Source: Rallus limicola
Lineage: Eukaryota; Chordata; Aves; Gruiformes; Rallidae
DNA: 64,000 bases
Direction: 5' to 3'
NCBI GenBank assembly: GCA_022605955.1
Contig: JAKCOZ010000003.1
Location: forward strand, 61,963,439 to 62,027,438
This document shows, in pieces, positions 51,701 to 64,000 of the stretch. Made by a program: the position numbers and the translations under genes. The notes below the pieces were generated by a model. That model had not been told where the DNA came from and searched no databases. It saw nothing but the letters and a program-made list of their open reading frames with translations. Each line of letters starts with the position of its first letter. Positions within the stretch are counted from its first letter, which is position 1.

Positions 51701-53285
51701 GTCCCGCAGGTTTTATCATAATCATTCCAAGTCCCCGGTGCGTTGGCCGGTCCTCGGGGAGGAGGGGAGGGAAATTTTAGACCCTGGCAGAGACTGGGAG
51801 TCGTTCCTTTCCTCCTGTGCCAATCTGTTGGCTCCTTCTGAAGGGACCTGCCAGGCTGCAGTGGAGCAGGGTCCTGCTGTTACCAAAGCATGGTGGAAGC
51901 AGCTGGAACGAGCCAGATGCTTTTTGAGCATCCCTGATCCCCCAGTGGGGGAATATCAAAGCAGGATGGGGAGGGTTAAAAAGCAAGCTGGCATCCTGGA
52001 CACCCATCCTGTCTTCACTCTGTTTCTCACCCATGTGAGAATCCGATTTTTAACCTTCACAATGAAATATAATTTCATTTTTGTGTGTGTGAATTAAACA
52101 TTGCACCAGCAGTTTGGGTGCACAAACCCCAGCAGTTTGCTGGGCACCAGTGTTTCAGGGCTGCAGCCAGCCCCAGGGCTGGAAGAGGTTTTCCTCATGG
52201 CTGCAAGACCCCTGCCAGGTCTAAGCTGGAGGCACTGCAAGGGTGTCACACCATGGGGGCGGGGGGAAGGGGGGGGGGCGGGGGTCACACTGGTTCTCAT
52301 GCTACCCAAGAGCATCTGCAGGGCTGGTGTGGAGCAGCTTCTACTGCCCAGCCAGCTGAGGTGGAAAGGGGCTGGCCTCTGTGTTATGGATCCTATTTGA
52401 GTCATGGGGAAACTGAGGCACAAGAAAAACACCAGCAACTTGCCCACAAGGACAACATAAACAACTCAGGAGTCCTGTCTCCAGCCCAAATACATGGCCA
52501 GGAGGGAGCAGATGAGCTGCCACAATGAGTTGTAAACAATCATCAGCAATATAAGGGAGGGATTGAACACCAGAAGCAAACAGGCTGCAAGTGCACTTTT
52601 GGCTTTTATCTGTCACATTTTGTTTCACAGGGGTAATTTATGAGGACGTTTCTTTGCAGCCCAGCATGGCAGCATGTGTGGGGAGCAGCAGCTGCCGGGT
52701 CCCAGCTCCAGCCCTGCGCTGCCGGGCTCACACCACCCTGGGTGCACCAAAAGCAGGTGGCTTCCTTGGAACTGAGCACAGGAGCCTGAGGGCACTGGGC
52801 AGGCTGGAGACTTACTAATTACCTTCTCATTAGCATCTAATTAAAATCCCTCCACCTTTTCCTCTCTCCCAACGGCTCTGCTGGGAGTCACCTCACGCCC
52901 AGGTGAACCCCATGGGGTGACTTCCCACCCCAGGCCAGTCCCAGCATCGTGTTGTCTCCCTACTGCCAGGACTTTGTTACCGATTCCTCAGCATTGACGA
53001 ATGTAATTAGCCATAATTTATGACTTCCTCATCTAGAACATCAGGATGAAGGGGAATCCCTCCTGCCCACTGGCCACAGGCAGGTGTCTGTGAGCTCTCA
53101 CAGCTGGATCAGGCAGCAGGGACAAGCCAGGCACAGCCAGGGTGCCTGACAGATTTCATGGAGATCCTGGGCACTGCGAGGGGTCCTGCCTTCTCTCAGC
53201 ATCTCTCCCCCACTGGTGGATAACCCTGTTTTGTAGTCCAGCATGTTAGCTGCCCTTAGCCCAGAGCAGCGCCCTGCCCTCCCTC

Positions 53286-53335
53286 CCCACCCCCTACTCC
53301 CTTTCCTCCCCACCCCCTACTCCCTTTCCTCCCCA
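53286..53335. repeat. 23-bp tandem duplication
   Basis: The unit CCACCCCCTACTCCCTTTCC (plus a short TCC spacer) occurs twice with a 23-bp period, followed by the start of a third copy ending at CCCCAG. Confidence 0.85.
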
Positions 53336-54152
53336 GCTGGTTGTGGTTTGGGTGTATCCAGAGGGAATCTGGACCTTTCTGGGGTTCCTGCTGTTTTATA
53401 CAGAGATTCCCAAGTGCAGGATAGGGTCCCAGGATGGGGAAGAGGTTCAAAACCACATGCAATAACAGGTCCCCATTGCTGGGTCCCCAGCCCTAAGGTA
53501 CCTCCCCAGCTCCAGGCATGCAGAAAATTTGGGGGGAGCTGGAGGGGATCCACTGCTTAGTGGCCGCATGGATGCTGCAGTGTGATGGTATTTAATTACC
53601 TGCATGTCTCAGATAATTAACAAATCAAATTCCAGCCCTGTGGCTGCTGTCCTAAAGCCCATGCAGAGCCCACAGCTCTCTGCTGCTGGCAGGCACTGCC
53701 CAGACATCCTGTTGTGTCCAACTGGGACCGACCACCCTCCCACAACACATCATCCTCATGGGCTCTGAAAATCCCTCCCTGGGAGGTCTCAGTGACCATC
53801 AGCACAGCTAAAAACACCAGCTGGCTGAGGCATGAGCGAGTCACCTCAAAAATTGTTTCCTGCTGGTCTCAGCTCCTTGAAAAATCCCTGCCAAGGCCAG
53901 GGGGAGATGTTCCAGGTGGCCCAGGACAAGCTGGGTGCTGTTTGCTGCCCCTGAGGTTGCTCGAATGGCTATGTGTCCATCTGAGCTCCAATCTTTTGGG
54001 TTTTGTTTTTCACTCTCCTGGCATAGCTGTTCTCCCTGTAGCTCGGAGCTGCCTGCTGCAGGGCACATGGGTGTTTAGCATCTGCATAAAATGTTTAATT
54101 GTTTTCATGTTAAGTGCCTGCTGACGTCTTTTAGATAGAATTAGGATTTAGC

Positions 54153-54270
54153 CTCCCCTCTCTACCTGTTTCCCTCCCCCCTCTTCCTTCCTTCCCCTCT
54201 CCCTCTCTCTTCCTCACTCCCTCCATTTCTCCTTCTTCCTGCCTCACTCCCTTCCCTTCTTCCTCCCTAC
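54153..54270. repeat. Pyrimidine-rich CTTCC low-complexity tract
   Basis: About 118 bp almost entirely of C and T, with few purines, rich in CTTCCTTCC and CTCCCTC. It is similar in nature to the tract at 50437-50533. It precedes an AT-rich segment with ATTTACTAATTTC. Confidence 0.85.
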
Positions 54271-55979
54271 AAATTTACTAATTTCTTCCTCATTACATTT
54301 CTAAAAGCCCCATTCATTCACAGGCAGCAGCAGGCAAGGAGAAACTCAACGATAAGGGCAAAAACAACAGTAAAACTGGAATGAAATGACAGCCATAAAC
54401 CCAGTACCGGGAGGGACAGTAAAACTGCAGTTTGGCAGGAGCCAGCAGGCCTGCACTAATACCTTTTTTTCTGATTAAAAGACTCTGGTCTCAGATTAAC
54501 TTCCTTTGCTCAATATTTATGGTCTCACCTGTGCTGGGAGGCAGGGAGGAGAGGAAGAGGGGTGGGCAGGATTTGGGATTCAGGATCTGCAGCAGCTCTG
54601 CAGGCTTTGGTAGCTGCCAGGACATGGGTGCACCATCCAGGGTGATGAATGTGCCTCCTGCAGTTACCCTCCATCATTAGGGGTTGCCCCAGAGGGTCAC
54701 TGTGCACCAAGACAGCACCCCAAAGTAGCATCCCAAAAGGAGTCTGTGTCAGCGCTGGGGATGCTCTGGGTCTCCCAAACATGCAGAACAGGGGCAATGA
54801 TGGAGACAGGCATTGCTACAACCTGAGCGAGCACATCAGTTTGCCTCAGTTGAGCCAAAGCCCCAGCAGCTCTGGGGAAACCACATCCCTTGGCAGCCTG
54901 ACCCCTTGGGCTCAGCGGCATCAGGAAACAGGGTGGGAGGGACACTAAATTCCTGGCTGTCCCTGCTCAAGAGTGTCTACAGCTCCACATACCCTGCTGG
55001 GCTCATCCCCTGCTCCCTGCAGAGAGCAGGACGTGCCATCCCAGTGCAGAAGCACCATGGCCCTTTCCTAATCCCTCACAGCCCTATTAACACGCCACAG
55101 AAGGAGCAAACACTCGTTGTTACCACATTAACTCCATGCTTGAGCCTCCTCTTGGCTCTCCTTGCTCCCCATCAAGTGGCCTGCTCGTCCTCCCACAGCA
55201 GCTCAGGGCAGGGATGACAGATGTATCAGCTCTGATGCTGAGGGATGAGGGCTCAGGATGGGGCAATCCCATTGCAGGGACACTTTTCCTGGGATGATCT
55301 CCAGCACTTTCCCTGCAGAAGTGAAATGCCACTGAGGCACAGCCCTACAGGACACCACCTTTGATGGTCCCAGCTCAGGAGGAGAGGCTGGCTGCCCCAC
55401 AATCCTTCCACTTGACCATCCCACACCCAGATAGGCATTTTTAATCTCCTTGCCATAAATCATTCATTGGTTAGAACTGGACTGTAATATAGAAGGCTTT
55501 GGGGCTTTACACCATGGTAGCCATGGTCCCTATGATTTGTCGCACCGTTGTCTCCCCAGCAGCTCCATCTGCTCCAGCATGACGTGCCCCATGACACAGG
55601 ACAGGCTCATTGCTCCCTCCCAGCCTTTCAGATCCCCTCACACAAGCTAAAAAATCTGGGGCAAAAGCGTGGGTCTGTCATGAGGAAAGGGGGTTGTTTG
55701 AACACAGCTGAGGTACAGCCCTCACCCCCAGCCGCACCCCCTCTTCCTCCTTCACCTCCTGCTGACTTCCACCCTGAACGTTTGGGATTTTTTTCGGAGG
55801 GGGAGACAGAATTATTTTTCTGATTTTAAAATAATTAATTCTCAGCCCATCCCTGAGCTATTTTAGCACCTGCTTAACTCCAGCAGCTGCTACCTGCCGG
55901 GTAGGGCATCCCAGCATGGGCACCAGCGCTCCTCAGCACGCGCCCGCCTTCTCCCCCCCCCCCCCCCACCAGCCTCCAC

Positions 55980-56310
55980 CCTAAATCACAACACAAACAA
56001 ACAGGCTGTTCATTAGGCGCTGTTTAATTAAGCAATATGGATCCTGCCTCGATATTTACAATCCCACTTGCTCTGATTTATGAGAGAGTGAGCCTCGTTT
56101 TCCAGAGACGGCGACTGTAAAGTTTAATACCGCCTGACTGACTGCGAGCGCCGTTTAACGGCCCCGGGGCCGGAGCGCTGCAGCCCGGGCTGGGAGCCGC
56201 TGGGCTATTAAATCAGAGCTAACTGGGCGTGCAGGGAGAGGACTAGCTTCGTTACAACTGGTTCAGTGGCTAATTACCCCAATCTGGATACCCACATTTA
56301 AGCCCATTAT
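55980..56310. promoter_or_regulatory. Candidate regulatory block or distal promoter with a CpG cluster
   Basis: An AT-rich flank (TGTTTAATTAAGCAATATGG) leads into a short CpG-dense core (about 56140-56215, containing GGCCCCGGGGCCGGAGCGC and the palindrome CCGTTTAACGG at 56151-56161, a pair of MYB-like half sites). An AT-rich segment with GGCTAATTACCCC follows. No CpG cluster this dense was noticed elsewhere left of GALT. It could be a conserved enhancer or the first exon/promoter of a leftward gene; the sequence does not decide. Confidence 0.35.
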
Positions 56311-57645
56311 TCGCCACGTTCCCCAGGGCCCTGGGGAAGAGCGAGGAAGTTTGGGGCTTTTGGCGCAAGGGCGCTTGTTGTCATGAGAAGGGAGGGAGCA
56401 GGGAGGAAAGGGGGGTGCAATGGGGATGGTCGCAGAGCCCAGGAAGACACTGCTTGTCCCAGGAAGAGATCAGTTTGCAAGAGGCCAGACTCTGAGCAGG
56501 GCACCCCCTATGCCTGTGGGGTGAATGCTATGTGCCACGATGGCTCCAAGCCCAGGGGTCATCCCAAAACTCATCAACTCTTCCCCGAAACGCTTGGGCA
56601 TCTGGGGAGCTCAGAGGCTGGATGGTGGGATGCGGTGACTGGGTAGGAGGATGGAGATAGCCAGCATGCTGGAGGGCTGCATCCAACCCAGCTCCAAGCC
56701 TCATGCTGGCCAGGGCCCTCTCTCTGCCCCACCCCAGGGGTGTAGGAGGGAACAGCCATCCCCTTGGATTGTCTCACTGTAGGTAGGAGAGCATTTCTCT
56801 CCTCACAAGGTATTTCTTGTCCTGAAGGGTCCAAGACGGCCTTGACAAGGATAGGGGCCTTATTAAGAAGCTATGAGAATGGCTCTTCAGCCACAAATAA
56901 AATCTGTTCGTGCACATGCACGATGACAGATGGTGCTGGGCATCCTCTCACATCAGCTGTGGGGCATCACTGTCCAGGACTCACCCCTGCACAGCCCTGA
57001 GGCTTCCCTGAGGGGAGGGGACACAGGGGGATGAGCACCGAGCTGGTTACATCCCTCAGGTCAGCCCAGGGACCAGGGCTGCTGCTACCCCACACCATGA
57101 CAGGGCAGAGGGAAGGGGAAAGGGGGCAGCAGCACCCTGACCAGAGCTGGACCCCCAGCAGCTACCAGGCTCGTGATGAACCAGCCCCTTGCTGCATCCC
57201 AGCAGCCTTCCATAGCTGCCCCAGCACCCAGGGCAGGCAGGATGAGGGCTGCAGCCTGGCAGGCAAAGGCAGCAAGGAAAAGAAGCAGTTGCGTGGGCCC
57301 CAGGACAGACATCCCCGGCCAGCAGCCTCCATGCAGAAAGTTTGCCAGGTCTCAGTCCTCTCCCAGAAGCTGACTAAGCCTTCAGCAGCATCAGTTCCTC
57401 CCTGCTTCTCACTCCTCCCCGAGCCTGCAGCGCTCAGAGACAGGCTCAGAGCTCCCCCAAGGGAGGAAGAGGAGGAAACGCAGAGACAAGGACAGAAGCC
57501 AGCAACACAAGGCTTCCAGCTACCCTGAGGGCTGCAGAGGGGTGTATCCCCACACACCTGCCAGGGGTCCCCATCAGAGACCCCAACCCTCTCACCCAGG
57601 GTGGAAAGGCACCAGAGCACAGGCAGAGGCCCTTTACTTCCACAT

Positions 57646-57651
57646 TTTATT
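57646..57651 (-). terminator. GALT: GALT polyadenylation signal AATAAA
   Basis: TTTATT on the plus strand reads AATAAA on the minus strand, about 365 bp beyond the GALT stop codon (58017-58019). It is the nearest canonical hexamer and sets the likely transcript end around 57620-57640. The implied 3' UTR is about 0.4 kb of unremarkable sequence. Confidence 0.7.
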
Positions 57652-58016
57652 GGCCAGCAGAGCTGTGCCCCTACACAGGGCCAGCAGCGCTCCCAGTCCC
57701 ACCAGTATGACTGGACTGGGAGGAGGGTGAACCCTTTAGTGCTGGTACAAGTACACTGTAGAGCCGGGAAGATGCAGCCTGGGATGGGGAAGGATACCAG
57801 GGGAACCACAACGCCTGCACAAGGATGCCATAGGATTAGGGCTGAGGTACCCAAACAGGCAAAACCAGGCCCCAAGCCGGGTGCAGCCACAACAAGGCTC
57901 AGGAGAAGCTATGAGACCAGAGAGCTCACAAGGGACTGTGATATCCCAGGCCTCAGCTCTCACCAACCCCAGCTGACTCACCCCGCAGAGCTAAGGGCCG
58001 GGTCCACCGCTCCCTG

Positions 58017-61830
<3,814 letters not shown>

Positions 61831-63673
61831 CATGCGGTGTGGAAGTGGGACTGGATGGGGGGAGGCTGGAGCAGAAACATCACCCGGCCAAGCTGGGGCT
61901 GAACCTGTGGTTAAGGCGGCTCCCTGGGTGCTGGGGCTAGGCCGGGTCGGGGGATCAAGCCCTAGGTGGGTCAGAGCCAACCCCCCTGATTTGGGCCAGA
62001 GAGGAGGGCTGGCCCTGTAGTGCACAGGGTGTGCAGTCACGGCAGAGGAGCTGCATGCCACCGAGTCAGGGGCACTGTCACCTTGCTTGGGTCCCCCATA
62101 CAGCCTGGAGTGGTCTGTAGGACCAGAGCAGTCGGTGCTCCACATCCTCCATGTGGGGAGGCAGTGGGGCTGAATCAGCTGCTGTGGAGGCTGAAGGCTG
62201 AGAGAGTAGGCGTCTTCCCTAGGCAGACTCCTTTAAGGATGTGCTGGGACCCTGTGGCTGCAGAGGATTTGGGGTGAGGAGGGGGGCCAGCAGAGCTTGC
62301 TCCATGCCAGGGACTCACAATGACCTCGGGTGCTGCAGGGCTGGACCATGAGCTGGCTTTCTCCAAGATCATCGTGGAGCTACGGAAGAAGCACCCAGGC
62401 CACATCCTGCCGGACGAGGACTTGCAGTGGGTGTTTGTGAACGCGGGTGGGTGGATGGGCTCCATGTGCCTCCTCCACGCCTCACTCACCGAGTACGTGT
62501 TGCTCTTTGGGACAGCGGTCGACACGGTGGGACACTCAGGTAAGCAGGGGGACGCAGCTGAGGGGTGGTGGGGTTATAAGAGCTCTTCCCACTCATTGCT
62601 GTCCAGCTGCCTCAGCCATGGTTGCACAGGGCAGGGACCCAGACCCCACTGCTCCGCTTCATCTGTGGGGTTCGCAATGCTGAAAAACACAGACTACATG
62701 GGCACCGGTCCCTATGGTGTCCCCATAGTGTCCTGCAGCCCCCTCTGCGTGCCACACAGTTTGTCCAGGACACCCTGCAGCCAGCTGGCAGGCAATGGGA
62801 GGCATTGTGTCCCCTCGTACTTCAGCAGGGAGCTATTGCCAAACACGCTGGAAAAGATGTAGCTTGAGGACACTGAGCAGCCTGGGCTGGTGGTGCGTGG
62901 CCAGTCACACCGCCAGCCTTGGTATCAGACCTGGCTGTGCTCCTCAGTAACTTGAGGTCCCCGGGCTGTCATCCTTACCCCCAGAGGGCTGCTCCATGGC
63001 TCAGACCTGGGCTTCCAAGCTGTGCCCAGTGGGGATGTGCTGAGCCAGTGCTGTCTGTCATCTCACAGGTCGGTACTGGGCAGATATCTCTGACACCGTC
63101 ATCTCTGGGACATTCCGGCAGTGGAAAGAGGGGACCACTAAAAGTGAGATCTACTATCCAGGTAGGTGCAGCAGCCACCGTGCCCTGTGGGCGGTGTCCA
63201 GTCCTGGGGCACAACCACTCTGCTGTCAAAGAGCCTCTTCCTTCCAGCTGGCAGAGGCCAAGAGCTCACAATGCATGGCAGTTTGTGTCTCCAGGGGCAC
63301 ATCCCAGCCTCTTCATGTAAGAGAAAAGCCAGCAAGACTGGGGAGGGGTTGGGGTGCTCAGCCCTGCAAGTCGTGATCCTGCATGTCTTCTTTGGGTATG
63401 ATGTGGGGCAGGCACTGGGAGCCGTGCTGGTTGTGTGTGTTGGCAGGGGACACCATCGTGCACCAGGCTGGAGAGGCCACGTCAGTGCAGTGGAGCGCAG
63501 GCACCTGGATGGTGGAGTATGGCCGGGGCTTCATCCCTTCCACGCTCGCCTTTGCCCTGGCTGACACCCTCTTCAGCACTCAGGACTTCGTCACCCTCTT
63601 CTACACCCTGCGTGTCTACGCCAAGGGTCTGCTCCTGGAAGCAAATGCCGCCTTCAGTACCTGGGGCTGCTGA

Positions 63674-64000
63674 GCCCAGCTTGCCAGGGCTCTCTGCCAG
63701 GCACAGCTGGCTCCTCTCCTTCCAGCCTTCCTCCCTCCTGCCTCTTCCTCCTCCTCCCATTTCTCCTCCTCCTCCCTGAGCCCAGGCTCTAGCAGAGGCA
63801 GCAGGAGACCCCCTGTGCCTCCCCCAAATTGCTCTATCCTTTCCCGTGGGCCAGCTGGGTGCCAGGACAGAGGGGCCATGGTGGTCATGGCAATACAGAC
63901 TGCCAGTTCTCTTTACTACCTGTGTCTCTCCACTTTCGATTGGAGCCATGACCTGCTTTTCCATCCCTCTGAGCTGGAGTGATCTTGCAGGGTACAAACA
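63674..64000 (+). other. SIGMAR1: SIGMAR1 3' UTR, truncated by the window edge
   Basis: Sequence after the SIGMAR1 stop codon begins with a pyrimidine-rich CTCCT run at about 63710-63780. No AATAAA or ATTAAA is visible before the window ends, so the transcript probably continues to the right. The opposite-strand open frames here are purine-rich shadows of this run. Confidence 0.6.

Larger units (their letters stand above)
46313..57600. other. Gene-free region downstream of GALT; no exon supported
   Basis: This is where the next gene beyond the GALT 3' end would be expected (IL11RA in human, same direction), but I found no cytokine-receptor signature such as WSxWS in any frame I inspected. 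The larger frames (57031-57528 plus, 57162-57890 minus) overlap each other antisense and look like chance. Notable contents: AT-rich blocks at 47030-47230, 50580-50830 and 51440-51700, the hairpin pair at 47755-47803, several homopolymers, and a mixed CpG/AT block at 55980-56310. Confidence 0.5.

Noticed and set aside
57031..57890. Overlapping antisense open frames (165 codons plus, 242 codons minus) downstream of GALT
   Set aside because: They overlap each other and the GALT 3' UTR, show no family resemblance, and each looks like the other's shadow in GC-rich DNA.

Overview
The window is nuclear DNA from a bird. Three things point there. There are CR1 LINE 3' ends carrying the ATTCTATG-type terminal repeat (17.65-18.4 kb, 27.84 kb, 34.83-35.23 kb, 41.18-41.66 kb, 46.26 kb). 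There are two copies of a roughly 1-kb LTR beginning TG(T)GGTGGTTTGGCCCTGG, which I recognise as a widespread avian ERV LTR type. And there is a compact, CpG-rich, intron-containing GALT/SIGMAR1 gene pair. This pair lies on human 9p13, which corresponds to the avian Z chromosome, so a Z location is likely (inference from synteny).

Layout. About 1-57.6 kb is gene-poor: I could not support any protein-coding exon there. It is ordinary unique sequence with AT-rich, TAATTA-rich blocks that resemble conserved non-coding elements, five CR1 fragments, two oppositely oriented solo-like LTRs (20.14-21.07 kb plus, 37.83-38.91 kb minus, the latter with an exact 5-bp target duplication), homopurine tracts, C/G homopolymers and one unusual pair of overlapping hairpins at 47.76-47.80 kb. 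About 57.65-61.20 kb is GALT on the minus strand: 11 coding exons, 366 codons, every splice site GT-AG, and a polyadenylation signal at 57646-57651. At 61.14-61.40 kb a CpG island acts as a shared divergent promoter, with the two start codons only 197 bp apart. About 61.40-63.67 kb is SIGMAR1 on the plus strand: 4 coding exons, 223 codons. Its 3' UTR runs off the right edge.

Function. GALT is the cytosolic second enzyme of the Leloir galactose pathway, and SIGMAR1 is an ER-membrane ligand-regulated chaperone. They are not functionally linked; they share a housekeeping-type promoter and a conserved head-to-head arrangement. In human the next gene beyond the GALT 3' end is IL11RA, transcribed in the same direction. 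Here the 56 kb in that position shows no receptor exon I can recognise. It may be a long 5' intron or the regulatory territory of a gene further left, or the neighbour may have moved or been lost.

I found no convincing new coding system. The best leads are non-coding: the mutually exclusive hairpins, the long homopurine tracts, the candidate regulatory blocks and the compact divergent promoter.
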